Source: Geosiphon pyriformis (lineage: Eukaryota; Glomeromycota; Glomeromycetes; Archaeosporales; Geosiphonaceae). Taken from it: a DNA stretch of 64,000 nucleotides. The stretch lies in assembly GCA_016748015.1 (NCBI GenBank), contig JAAOMT010000570.1, positions 651,253-715,252 of the forward strand. Reading direction: 5' to 3'. The translations under genes were made by a program, and so were the position numbers. Position 1 is the first letter of the stretch; every line of letters starts with the position of its first letter. The notes under the pieces are model-generated. The model was not told the DNA's origin and searched no databases. It saw nothing but the letters and a program-made list of their open reading frames with translations. Of this stretch, positions 37,206 through 49,797 are shown one piece after another.

Positions 37206-38835
37206 GTTTTGTTTTAGATATTATTATTTAAAATATTTTCAATTATAAAAAGTACTTCAAATATTATTTTAAAATATTAATTCCATTTTGTATTTAAGTA
37301 TTGCAATAATAAAATTTATATTAATTTATTATTATTTGCTTTATTTATAAATTTATTATTTTATTAATATAATTTTAAAAGTTATAATATGTTAATTATT
37401 GTAAAATAATATGCTTTACTTGGTTTTAATAACAAATATTGAATAATTGTCCAAGAATTTAATTAGTATTGCTATAATAATTGTTATAATTATTTAAGAA
37501 TAAGTAAAATAAATTATTATTGCTATATTAATTATTAAAGTTATTAGAAAATAAGTAAACTGAATTATTATTATTTTGTTAATTATTAAGACTGTTTAAA
37601 AATAAGTAAATTTGATTATTATTGCCATATTAATTATCAAGATTTGTTTAAAGATAAATAAATTTGAATATTATTATTAATATTAATTAACATATTATCA
37701 ATTCTGTAAATAGAATTTGTTTAGATTATAAACAATATAATAATTAATAAATTTATAAAACATATTAATAAATATTTTTAGAATAAGAAATAAATTGTTA
37801 ATTATTTTCATTAACTATAGTGTTTACATAATTAATATAAATGTTTTTGTATTTGAAAGACTTAATAATATAATATTATACTATTTTTTATGTAATTATG
37901 TAAGTATACAAAAAATTAAATTGACAGTTTTTATTATTAATTATAAATTCTAGATAAAAGTAGACAAGAGACAAAAAGTATTATAAAAGTATTATTAAAA
38001 TTAGATTTTTTTTACTAAAAATTTATTATTTTCTGTATTTAAAATTTTATAATCTATATAATTCTATTTACAAAAATAACACTAAAAAAAGTTTTTTATT
38101 ATTAATAATGTATTACAAGATTCAATTGTTATTATTAATTTATTAAGTTATAATATATTTTAAAAAAATAATAATTTAAAATAAATTAACAATAAAAAAT
38201 AATAAAACTAATCTGTCATTAAAAAACATAATTATATAAATCCAAATATACTGCAAATAGTGTGAAAAATATAATACAATTCTAATTACAAAATATTAGA
38301 TATGTTGGATTAAAATCTTTATTTTTATAATTTAAAATGTTTTTTATAATTTAAAATACTTTATATTTTTAATTAGATATAAGATGTTTCAAATAATATT
38401 TAAAACAAAATAATATTTAAAATACAATAAATATATTAATATATTATAAAAGCAAAATACAATAAAAAATATATAAACCAAAAACTATTGCTTTGTTTTT
38501 ATAAATATGTTAAAAAACATGAATTAAAAATAAGCAGCAGTTTTTTTTAAGAGTAAAAAAACTTTTTATTAGTACAAACTAAAATATTCTTATTACTTAA
38601 TAAACAAACCAATTAAAATATTCAATCTAAAGATTATTACTTCACTGTAACAAAGATATTTACAAAATCAAATTAAAAAATTAAAAAATATATATTTGAC
38701 AACTTTAATTAATTAACAAAAAACAGAAAAAAAATATTTCTAAAAATAAATAATGTATTAAAAAAATAAATATTTAAAACATTAACTATTAATTGTATTT
38801 TTACTGGAAAATTTTTACAAATAAAAGCACTGTTA

Positions 38836-40240
38836 CCAGTGATTTTTGTCAATATTTGAAAATATTTCTTAGCTCAACTAATAACACATATTACCATGAT
38901 TATATTACTAACTATAGTATATCATAGATGTATAGACTATTTCAGTGAGTGAAAGAACAAAAAAGAGTATATGATAAAAATATTAAAAACAAGAGAAAGC
39001 ATTGTTATTATTATTTGTTTTTAAACAAGAACTAGTTTTAGGTATTTTAAAGAGGAAAAAGAAGTCACATCTCTTTATATATATCAGAAATACAACCAAT
39101 AACAGAAGTAAAACCAACTATTCTAATAAATATGTAACCAGAATTCTTTCAATTAGTTATCAAAAGGGTGTGGTATTCAAATGCTCAGCTTTGAAAATAA
39201 AGTTATAAGAATTATAAAAAGAATTATAAAAGTCAAACATAACTGAAATAGATTTTGATTAAACTTTTTATTGTTAAAACCACTCTCTAACAACATGATA
39301 TTTTATTACTTATTTTTATATTTAACAACTTGTTTGGGAAAACAAAACTTAATGTGAAATAGTAATAATACATGATTTTAAAAGATCAGAAGTAATAGAA
39401 CAACTTAAAATAGTAATAACAAGAAGGTAAAAGATTATAAACAACATAATTCCAAATGGTGATAAGAAATATAGAAAAGCATATTTAAAATTGTGATAAC
39501 AAGTATTTAGAGCATAGAAAAAGGGAAAAAGAAAATAAGAGGTAGAAAAAAAAACTAACTGCTTACTATAAAACTATAGTAAAAAGTTGGTTCAGTATTG
39601 AACTAATACTTTTCTGAGCTAACAGAAAGGCTATATATATAGCTAAATTACACCAGATCTATATATTATATTAGAACTATTTAAAATACATCAATTATTT
39701 ATATACATTAAATTAATCAATTTATGATAAGCTTATTTGGCTTATTATTTATCCAAGAGTTAGTAATTTAGATGATTAGATTTTAGATGGCTGGATCTAG
39801 AATATTGATTGTAAATTAATGATACTAATTGTAATTATAATTAACATAATCAGAAATAGATCAATTGATTACATTTTTTAGTAACCATTTTTAATTATTG
39901 ATTACAGATTTGGAATGTTGAATTGTTTTAATAAGGGCATATAAGAATTTTGGAACATAACAAAGTCTTTTATTATCAGATTACATGTGTCAATCATTTA
40001 TTTCCATTGGTGTTTCTTGGTTTGCCAAGATTTTTTTGTATTCAACTTAGTTAAACTGTTAGATTGTGTCATATTTCTTTGTTGTAATTGAACTGATTGT
40101 TGATTATTTATTTTCAGATTGCTGGCTGATTTTGCTAATTAAGTACAATAATATAGATTTTTTTTGCATAATTTTGATGTTAATTTTTATGATATATGTT
40201 GTAATTTTTGTATTGAAAAGTGTAAAAATCTTCTAGTAAT
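38836..40240 (+). repeat. 1.4 kb repeat with inverted ends, copy 1
   Basis: Starts at CACTGTTACCAGTGATTTTT and ends AAAAATCTTCTAGTAATA; the ends are imperfect inverted repeats (consensus TTACYAG.GATTTTT). It matches 40384-41797 throughout and 42513-43953 in inverse orientation. The only ORF, 39002-39208 (68 codons), is lysine-rich, has no known domain and is not clearly under coding constraint. It is least AT-shifted of the three and probably a non-autonomous DNA element. Confidence 0.75.
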
Positions 40241-40383
40241 ATTTTCTCTATCTTTAAAAAATAAGCTTCTGTGAATTGTTAAATTTTTCTTTTTTTTTAA
40301 AAAAAATTGAAGTCTTCTGAGATATTTAAAGATCATTAAAATGTTCATAGTTGTTTTTATATTGACAATAAGAGACACTATAT

Positions 40384-41797
40384 ATTACTAATAGTTTTTG
40401 TTAATATTTAGAAATATTTCTTAGCTCAATTGATAACACATATTATCATAATTATGCTACTAACTATAGCATATTATGGGTATATAGACTATTTTAATAA
40501 GTGAGAGAACAAAAAAAGATACATGATAAAAGCATTAAAAACAAGAAAAAATATTGTTATTATTATTTGTTTTTGGGCAAAAACTAGTTTTAGGTATTTT
40601 AAAGGAGAAAAAGAAGTTATATTTCTTTATATGTATCAGAAATACAATTAATAACAGAAGTAAAACCAACTATTCTAATAAATATGTAACCAGAATTCTT
40701 TCAATTAGTTATCAAAAGGGTGTGGTATTTAAATGTTCAGCTTTAAAAGTAAAGTTATAAGAATTATAAAAAGAATTATAAAAGTCAAACATAACTGAAA
40801 TAGATTTTGATTAAACTTTTTATTGTTAAGACTATTCTCTAACAATATGATATTTTATTACTTATTTTTATATTTAACAACTTGTTTGGTAAAACAAAAC
40901 TTAATGTAAAATAGTGATAACACATGATTTTGAAAGATCGAAAGTAATAGAACAACTTAAAATATTAATAACAAGTAGATAAAAGATTATAAACAACATA
41001 ATTTCAAATGGTGATAAAAAATATGGAAAAACATACTTAAAATTGTAATAACAAGTATTTAGAGCATAGAAAAAGGGAAAAAAAGAGTGAGAGGTAGAGG
41101 AAAAAACTAACTGTTCATTATAAAATTATAATAAAAAGTTGGTTCAATATTAAATTAATACTTTCTTAAGCTAACAAAAAGGCTGTATATATAGTTAAAT
41201 TATATTAAATCTATATATTATATTAGAATTATTTAAAATACATCAATTATTTATATATATTAAATTAATCAATTTATAATAAGCTTACTTGACTTATTAT
41301 TTATTCAAGAGCTAGTAATTTAGATGATTAGATTTTAGATGACTGGATTTAGAACATTGATTGTAAATTAATAATACCAATTGTAATTATGATTAACATA
41401 ATCAGAAGTAGATTAATTGATTACATTTCTTGGTAACCATTTTTAATTATTGATTACAAATTTGGAATATTAGATTGTTTTAATAAGAGTGTATAAGAAT
41501 CTTGGAGCATAACAAAGCTTGTTATTATTAGATTATATGTGTCAATCATTTATTTTTATTGGTGTTTCTTGGTTTGCCAAGATTTTTTTGTATCCAACTT
41601 AGTTAAACTGTTAGATTGTGTCATATTTCTTTGTTGTAATTAGACTAATTGCTGATCATTTATTTTCAGATTGCTGGCTGATTTTGCTAATTAAGTACAA
41701 TGATATAGGTTTTTTTTGCATAAGTTTGATGTTAATTTCCTTAATATGTGTTGTAATTTTGCATTAAAAAGCATAAAAATCTTTCAGTAATAACACT
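40384..41797 (+). repeat. 1.4 kb repeat with inverted ends, copy 2
   Basis: Direct copy of 38836-40240, separated from it by 143 bases. It starts near TTACTAATAGTTTTTGTTAA and ends CTTTCAGTAATAACACT. The differences from copy 1 are mainly transitions toward A/T. The equivalent small ORF is at 40554-40760. Confidence 0.75.
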
Positions 41798-42512
41798 TAA
41801 GTTTGTTTAAAAGTTTTCAGAAAAAAATAACTTTAAAATATTAAATAATTAATTAAAAAAGTTTAAAAAACAACATAATTTGTATTATATTAAATATATG
41901 ACAAAACAAGCAGTGTTTTCTTGGAAATTTTACCAAAAAATAAAAGCAGCTACATGAAATTATTGGCAAATATAACCTAAATAATATTTATAATACTAAT
42001 AAAATATCATTATTTTTTAGAATACTATTAAATACAACTTTGGCAACAAGAGTTATTTTTAATATAAAGTATAATAAAAATCAGATTACTATATTTTTTG
42101 CTTATAATACAATAAACAGTATTAAGTTACAGCTCTTAATTATTGACAAAACTGCAAAATCACAATGTTTTTACAATATTAACATAAATATATTTCTAAT
42201 TACTTATTGCTAAAATACAAAAACATGAATACAAACAAATATTTTTAATAAATAACTTAATTTATTAAATAAAAAAAATGTGCTACAAGAAAAAAAAATT
42301 TTGCTTTTGATTAATAATATTGGTTTTTATAATAAAAAATTTTTTATATTATTTAATATAACATCTTATTTATAGTTATTAAATACAAAAATTATTATAT
42401 TTTTTAAGATATAATATTAAAATTTTTTTTTTATCTTATTAATTAATATAATAGCAAGATTTTAGCATTAACAATAATATTAAAAGATACAATTAACTTT
42501 TTAATTAATATA
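41798..42512. other. AT-rich spacer between repeat copies
   Basis: About 700 bases of very AT-rich sequence with no recognisable feature. Confidence 0.6.
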
Positions 42513-43953
42513 TAATATTACTAAAAGATTTTCATGCTTTTCAAATACAAAAATTACAATATATACTATAAAAATTAGCATCAAAATCATGCAAAAAAAA
42601 CTTATTTTATCATACTTAATTAACAAAATCAGCCAGTAATCTGAAAATAAATGATCAACAATTAACTTAATTACAATAAAAAGATATAATACAATTCAAC
42701 AGTTTAACTAAATTAAATACAAAAAAATCTTAACAAACTAAGAAACACTAATAGAAATAAATAATTAATGTATTTAATCTAATAACAACAAATTTTGTTA
42801 TGCTTCAAAATTTTTATATGTTTTTATTAAAACAATCTAATATTCCAGATTTGTAATCAATAGTTAAAAAATAATTACCAAGAAATATAATTAATTAATC
42901 TATTTTTGATTATGTTAATCATAATTTTAAATAGTATTATTGATTTACAATTAATGTTCTAAATTCAACCATCTAAATCTGATCATCTAAAAATCATTAA
43001 TTTTTGAAAAAATAACATGTCAAGTAAGCTTATTATAAATTAATTAAATTAAATTATATAAATAATTAATGTATTTTAAATAGTTTTAATATAGTATGTA
43101 GATTTAATATAATTTAGCTATATATACAGTCTTTTTGTTAGCTCAAAAAAGCATTAGTTAAATATTAAGTCAACTTTTTGCTATAGTTTTATAATAAATA
43201 ATTAGTTTTTTTCTTTATACTTAATTTTTTTTCTTTTTTCTATATTCCAAATACTTGTTATTACAATTTCAAATATGTCTTCTCATATTTTTTATCACTA
43301 TTTAAAATCATGTTGTTTATAATCTCTTATTTATTTATTAGTATTATTTCAAGTTTTTCTATTACTTCTGGTCTTTAAATTATGTATTATTATCATTTTA
43401 CATTAAGTTTTGTTTTACCAAACAAGTTGTTAAATATTAAAATAAATATTAAAATATTATATTATTAGAGAATAGTTTCAACAATAAAAAGTTTAATCAA
43501 AATCTATTTCAGTTACATTTTATCTTCACAATTTTTTTATTATTTTTATAAATTCATTTTTAAAACTGAATATTTGAATATTATACTCTTTCAATAACTA
43601 ATTAACAGAATTATGGTTACATATTTATTAAAATAGTTTGGCTTTTTTTGTTGCTAATTGTGCTTTCAATATATATAAAAAGATATGCTTTTTTTTTTCT
43701 TTAAAATATATTAAGCTGGTTTTTGTCCAAAAATAAATAATAATAACAATACTTTTTTTCACTTTTAATAATTTTATTACACATTTTTTTTTACTTTTTT
43801 ACTTATTAAAATAGTTTATATACTCATAATATATTATAGTCAGTAATCATAATTATAATAATAAGTATTATAAATAAAAACTATTGCTGTTGCTAAGAAA
43901 TTATTAATCTATAGTTTTCACTTAATAATAATAATCCAAAACTGTTAACACTA
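42513..43953 (-). repeat. 1.4 kb repeat with inverted ends, copy 3 (inverted)
   Basis: Reverse-complement copy of the same unit, with its left end at TAGTGTTAACAGTTTTGG (43953 downward) and right end at AAAATCTTTTAGTAATA (42513). It is the most AT-shifted of the three and its small ORF is lost. Copies 2 and 3 face each other as a large inverted repeat. Confidence 0.7.
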
Positions 43954-46900
43954 TATAAAAATTTTAGATAATAGCCAAATATTAATTTATTTATTACATA
44001 TTAAACAAAAATTCCAATAAAAAATACAGATTTTTATTAAGCATATTAATATTAACAAACTGTTAACAATAAACTTTATTAAAATTGACAAGTTTAAATT
44101 ATTATTTACTTATATTTTAAAAAATAAAATTGTAGATCTTATTAATAATAAGTATAATAAAAATTTTAATATAAATAAAGATTTAGAAAATAAAAATAAA
44201 TTTTTGTCTTTGCTATTTATATATTAAAGTAAAATTACACTTGAAAATATATTATATTATTATAAAAAAACAATATAATAAAAAAATTAATCCAGATTTT
44301 TTTAAAACTTTGAAAATATTAATTTATAATATTGTTTTTAAAATTTAAGAAAAAAAACAGCTGTAAATAGATGGTTTTTTCGAATATTAAAAATAAAAAT
44401 ATATTAAATAAATTAAAATTTGTACTTTTTTTAAATATAATATATTAAAAAGTTTTAAAATCAATAAATAACTGGTCAAATATTTTTGCTTCTGTTTTTA
44501 TACTTTTTATTAGTATGTTTGTTTTTTAAAATTAAATAACTAATTAATTAATATTATTAATATCTTATTATTTAACTTAAAAAAATTGAATATATTAATG
44601 AAAAATATAAAAACAAAGACAAAAATATTCAATTTATAATTTATTAATTTCAAAACTTTCTAATGTAATTTTATAAATATTTAATATATTTAATTAATTA
44701 TCATATTATATATATAATATATAGATTATATAATAAGATATTGATTATTTTTTATAGTTTTATTTTTTTATAGTTACTATAAATATGTTGATCAAAAGAT
44801 ATAACTATAGAAAAAATTTACTGTATTAAATATAAATTAAAAATCCAATAATAATAAATAAAAATTTTAAAACTAATATTATGAATTGAAGTAATAAGCT
44901 AATAAATAACAAGAGAAAACAAAATTATAGAATAATAAAATTAATCAAAAAAAATTTAACTTTAAGAAGCAAATTGAATAAGTATAGATTCAATATACAA
45001 GATTAATCTTATAAAACATTTTAGTTGCTATTTTTTTCAAAGAATAACCAAAGAATCTAAAAGTAAAAAAATAATTCATACTGTCAACAAATAATAACAC
45101 ATTGATATAATTCTATGCTTTATATCAGCACTTTTAGAATTTAATATTAGATATTAAATATACTTTTTAGTTATGTTTTATTCAATAATTTTCAAATGCT
45201 ACAATTATATGAATCAGAAAAAAGATAAATAAATGCTAACAAGTAATCTTTTATTTTAAGATATTCAGATACTTAAAGATAAAGAAAAAAATAAGCAATA
45301 AGAAAAAGATTAAAATGATAGTTGTTATTTTATTTATTCTTGATTAATTACTATATGCTTTTCTATATCTAAAAAACTTATTGCTTATATAGCTATTAAA
45401 AATGGTCAATGATTAAGTCAATAATTAGGTCAATAGTTAGGTTATTAATTAGATTAATAATTACAATTTAAAAATAAAATGGCTAATTATATAATATTAA
45501 TGATTAATACATGTAATAATTAAAAAAAACTATGATTTTTAATTATAATATTAATAATAAAAATAAAATTTTTTTAAATTTTTAAACTAATATTTTAAAA
45601 CAAAAAAAGTTAATACTAGTAAAATAATAACTTTTTCTTAAGTATTATTAACTTTAAAATAAAAAATTATATTTTTTTCACTATTTTATTGCTTTAAAAT
45701 TTAAATAATTGAATTTTATAGTAATTAAAAAAAATTATATATTTTAAATATTAATTTATTAATTATTAATAAGACTATAATATTAATTGTTAATAAAAAT
45801 TTTTTAATAAATATTAATTTTAAAAAACAAAAAATTTATTTAGATTAAATTATAATTATTAAGAAAATTTTTATAAATATATTTAAAAATATAATCATCT
45901 TAATTTTGTTTAAATTTAATTAAACTAAAATCTAAAGTAATTGTATTAATTTTATTAAATCTATTATTAAGTTTATTAATGTTAGTTTTACTAATTACTA
46001 AGTTAATTAAATTTTTTTCTGTTTTATATATAAAATTAAAAAATTATAATTAAGACTATTTAAGATAAAATTTTTATTTTTAATAATTTTAAATAATATA
46101 AATTAAGATATTATTAAACTTAAAATTTTAAGTAATAATATGAATATTTCTAATAATATTATAAATAAAAATATATTTACTTAGATAATAGTTTTTTAAA
46201 AGTACTAATTATTTAATATTAAAATAAATATAAATAAAATTATTAATATTAATATGTTAATTATATATATACACAAGATATTTTTTTTAAAATTAATATA
46301 GTTTAATTTAGATAAAACTTATGTTTAATTACATATAAAAATTATAAAAATTATATTATATTAAATAATAATTGAATTTTACATATTAAAAAAATAAAAT
46401 AAAATAAAATAAAAAATAATATATTTAAAATTTATAAAAACTTCTTTTTTGTGTTTATATAATTATAATTAAATTAAATTTAAACTTATAAATTTTATAA
46501 AATTATTTTAGGTTTAATGTTAATTAATATGTATAATATCAATAAAAATCAAGCTTAAAAAAACATAAAAAATATATACACAACTTTTACAAAAAAATTA
46601 ATATATAAAAATTAGTATTTAATTATAATTATAAAATTTGAAAATAGTAAATTAATTAACATAAAAATTATTGTTTTAATAAAAAACTTTGTAAGTATAT
46701 TATAAAAAAATAATTTTGAAAAAACAAATACAAATACAAATATGGAACATAAAATAAGATAAAAATACATTAAGAAAATACAATATATAATAAAAGCATT
46801 TATGCATTATAAGTTTGTATGTATTTGGCGAAAAAAATTTTTAAATATAGTATCCAATAGGAAATTTGTTAATGGTTGGATTAAACCTTTAGCAAAAAAA

Positions 46901-46960
46901 TGATATAATTTTTTATAATTTAAAAAAATGGGCTTATATTATATAATATTATTTATTTAT
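43954..46960. other. AT desert
   Basis: Three kilobases of extremely AT-rich sequence without a credible gene. The segment at about 45000-45460 is slightly less AT-rich and contains a short tandem repeat; its origin was not recognised. Confidence 0.6.
45404..45463. repeat. 12-base tandem repeat
   Basis: About five degenerate units of GTCAATAATTAG. Confidence 0.6.
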
Positions 46961-46990
46961 TTAACGAGTGAGGCCCAACCAATCACTAAT
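46961..46990 (-). mobile_element. LINE 3-prime end stub
   Basis: On the minus strand the motif GGGCCTCACTCGTTAA is followed by a TAAA-repeat tail, the same end as LINE copies A-C. No LINE body can be followed upstream of it for more than about 30 bases, so it is a severely 5-prime truncated insertion or a deletion remnant. Confidence 0.5.
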
Positions 46991-47439
46991 ATTAAAAATA
47001 AAATAAAATAAAATAAACAATAAGCAATAATATAAAAATAACAAATCAACATAATTTATCAAAATATAATAAATACCTATTTTAATATTTTACACTTTAA
47101 ACAATTATTATATTAACAAAATATTTACATGTAAATTATAAAAAATCTTTTTTTTTGATACTAGAATTGAAATCTTCGCTAATAATTAATATGACGAAAA
47201 AAATTAAATTCGCAATTCCCAGAAATAAAGTAAGTCCAATTTATGGAAAATAACAACTAATTACCATATGAAATTTACTAAGTGTTTTTGAAAATGTCAA
47301 TAATCCATTTTTTCGAAGCGCAGATTGAGCGCTCGAGTTGAGCCCATATTTTGTGGATAGTGAAATCTTGGTCTTTGTCAGAATTTAGCCTATAAAAATA
47401 AATATATGTTAAAGGAGCCTGATAAACCTCCTCGATTAC
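46991..47439. other. AT-rich spacer and TFG2 3-prime flank
   Basis: The first ~170 bases are AT desert. From about 47160 composition becomes ordinary and this part is presumably the TFG2 3-prime UTR. No ORF was seen. Confidence 0.6.
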
Positions 47440-48946
47440 TTAATTCTCATCTTCATCTTCATCGCCATCTCCGAATAAATCAGCATCATCCAAATCATCC
47501 CCGCCGCCGCCATCTTCATGGTACTCTAGTCCTTCAGAATCTTCATTTTCTCTGTCGATTGACGTGGTGGTAGGTGCCTCAGGTGCAATCGCATCATTTA
47601 CGTTGTGGTTTTCAACTTTATATTGTGTCTTTAGGTGATAACAATTATTGTAAGAGCCACGTTTATCCAGTATTGCAATTTCTGTGAGCACCTCTTTAAG
47701 ATAAGACTAAAAATACCCAAGAAATCATTAAGGGTGAGTAAAATTCAAAAACCATTTTGTAGAAGCTGGTTCCAATTGACAGGAGATGAATAGCGTAGTA
47801 GCAGTAGCAGTAGTAGTTGTAGTTGTAGTACCTCTGGTTGCTTCACATAATCTTTGAGACCTTTTAATGTCCAATACGCATATTGCTCAAAAGCCTGAAA
47901 CAGTAAATCGAGAAGATCGTCTTTTGGCATACGTGTTGTTTTTTGTTCCATTGAAACTTTTGCTTTTTTCGCCTATTTTTTTTTTAACAAAGTATTATTT
48001 TGTGGGGAACGACTTAATTTCAAGAATTAGGATCGAACTTCCAAAAAACTTCTTATTACCAGTAGTTCCCCGAATTTTTTACCAGGTGGTACATAGCCTT
48101 GACGATTTTGAGCATCATCAATCATTTTAATATGTCGTTTAGGTTGCCCCGCCTGTATTGTCCTCTCGCGTAACTTTCTACTGTAATCTGTACCCTGAAT
48201 TGGTGTAACAAAACATTGGTGATGAATTGTAGCCTGCATAGAAACCGCTGGGAAATACACAGAGTAAAATTAAATAACTATTTCTTGTGGAGCAACCAAG
48301 CTTCGAGTACAAAATAACACGTACCTCCGTTTTCTTTATCGCTGTCTTTTTTTTCATAAAAGCAGTATGAGTCTTTAACATCTGGATTGGTTATGGTCAA
48401 ATCATATTCTTTAGGAATGTCCGCATGGGCATCGGTATCGGATAAAAGCAATTTAATCTAAAATCGAATAATATTGTTACAAAAAGGAAAAGCGGGAAAT
48501 TCGAAACAGAGTAGGCGTCAGAAAATAGGAAATTTAATACTTTGCCAGGTGTTGAACTACTGTTAATTCCAACAAGAAAAGTCAGTTTTACACGTGAATC
48601 TTTTAAACGAAATAGAGACCTAGGTTTTCTGAATGTTACTCTGGTTCATATATTCGCACAAATCCCAAGTCTTTGTCTTCTTGTTCTTGGTCAAGCCACC
48701 TTTCTGAGAGGAACTTTGGAAGCTGGAAAGAGAATTGTGTTTGAACAAGTGATTCAAAAGAGGGCTTTGAATAATCCAAAGAAATAACTGAATTTTTGAA
48801 ACCTTGACTAGCCAAGCCTTGGTTACGATGTTTTTGAGCTCAAGATCGTCAGCTTCTTCGTCGTCCTCCTCGTATTCAAAATCAGAAGTAAGTTCATGTG
48901 GTTCTTGTTTAGGAGAAACAAGCCCTTCTTCCTTTATATATTCCAT
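47440..48946 (-). CDS. TFG2: Transcription initiation factor TFIIF beta subunit (RAP30/Tfg2)
   Basis: General RNA polymerase II factor that acts with TFIIF alpha at the promoter in the nucleus. Seven exons join in frame: 48946-48803, 48722-48640, 48559-48541, 48457-48325, 48247-48060, 47972-47832 and 47706-47440, for 324 codons plus stop. The N-terminus is acidic, then TKAWLVK and LPKFLSERWLDQ (the family WLVK.PK box), VRIYEP, IPKEYDLTITN, SRKLRERTIQAGQP, and the C-terminal winged helix: RMPKDDLLDLLFQAFEQ, YWTLKGLKDYVKQPE, SYLKEVLTEIAILDKRG, YHLKTQYK. The protein ends in a long Asp/Glu tail with a Gly run. Human RAP30 has 249 residues and yeast Tfg2 400. Exon 3 is only 19 bases. All introns are GT-AG and no damage was seen. 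The start is the first Met before the acidic leader. Confidence 0.95.
47795..47830 (-). repeat. Trinucleotide repeat at a TFG2 intron donor
   Basis: A GTA/GCA/GTT-type trinucleotide repeat on the plus strand. On the coding strand it is a TAC/AAC repeat that begins at the first bases of intron 6, so the 5-prime splice site GTACTA is part of the repeat. Confidence 0.8.
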
Positions 48947-49129
48947 GGTTGAAGAAGTCGAAGGATTAAAGATTACGAAAATGAATTTTAAGTAGAGTGA
49001 TTATTTATACGCCTCAGAAAGATTTCAGGGGTTCAAAACTGCTTAGCGCCACAGATTTGTCTTACCCCCATTTTTTCTTTAAGTGCCAAATTAATTAAAA
49101 GCGAAGGCACCAAAAATCAGTCCAAAAAA

Positions 49130-49797
49130 TTTTTTTTTTGTCTGAGCAGTGTCTGCATTAGCCCAATCTAAACGAGAAAGCAAAGGATCCGATAATTTTT
49201 CGGTTTCGTGGATAGAGGTAGTAGCTAGAAGAATAAATTTCGATAAATCTACTTCTCCATTAAATAGTTTATCTTTTGCCGACTATCAAATACTGGTAAC
49301 AAAGATTCTTCTAAGGCTTGGTTCTGGCCCAATTTTTTCAATATTTTTAAAACAAATAATTGGGAATTCCCCAGCTTTAATAAATTCTTTATTTTTGGAA
49401 TCATTATAAATCTCTTTAATTTTTTTCAATAAACTTTGGGTTTTCGTATTAAATTAATTTGATCTTTTACCTCGACTAATTCTTGATTATGCTCTTCCCC
49501 CATTAATAAATTAACCCGAGAAAAGTCTTTGATTTTTGGATTCTTTTCTCGAGTTCTTTGGTCATCTAATTCTTTTAAATCAACAGCATCTTTTAAGTTG
49601 TGGCCAATTTTTCTTTTGTAACTACAGCAGCAAAAAAATTAATGTAGGCTAAGTCTATTTCTTCATTGAAATAATGATCAATAAATCTTTCTTCATTTTT
49701 AATATTTTTATTAATTACTTGTTCTAATTCATTCAGAAAAATAATAGGATTTTTGCATCCAGTCTCAATTAACATCTTATCAAATATCACAATTTAA
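49130..49797 (-). pseudogene. Lon-like AAA+ protease/ATPase fragment, frameshifted
   Basis: Reading down the minus strand: FDKMLIETGCKNPIIFLNEL matches the Lon segment that leads into Walker B (KNP...LLDEID), with the Walker B Asp changed to Asn. Then come DHYFNEEIDLAYINFFA, equivalent to DHYL...DLS.V.FI.TAN, and a hydrophilic linker. After it lies a second, similar unit: FIKAGEFPIICFKNIEKIG, VDLSKFILLATTS and SDPLLSRLD, a sensor and arginine-finger-like region. At least four frame changes, near 49590, 49435, 49340 and 49280, break it. Walker A and the Ser-Lys protease domain are absent. Composition is AT-rich but codon-like. A bacterial origin is possible because AM fungi host Mollicutes-related bacteria, but no search was run. 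Confidence 0.6.

Larger units (their letters stand above)
30331..38835. other. AT desert
   Basis: About 8.5 kb of extremely AT-rich DNA with no credible gene. It holds the second copy of the dispersed repeat, a short (TTGTTA)n microsatellite and a doubtful LTR-retrotransposon relic, all listed separately. Its composition matches that of the decayed LINE copy D, so much of it may be older transposons decayed past recognition. Confidence 0.6.

Noticed and set aside
39002-40760. Two similar 68-codon ORFs (39002-39208 and 40554-40760) as a conserved small gene
   Set aside because: They lie at the same place in two copies of one repeat, have no known domain, and the third copy has lost the frame, so similarity reflects repeat identity.
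48560-48640. Apparent frameshift in TFG2 after VRIYEP, which would need an 11- or 20-base intron
   Set aside because: A normal 80-base GT-AG intron (48639-48560) followed by a 19-base exon restores frame and homology.
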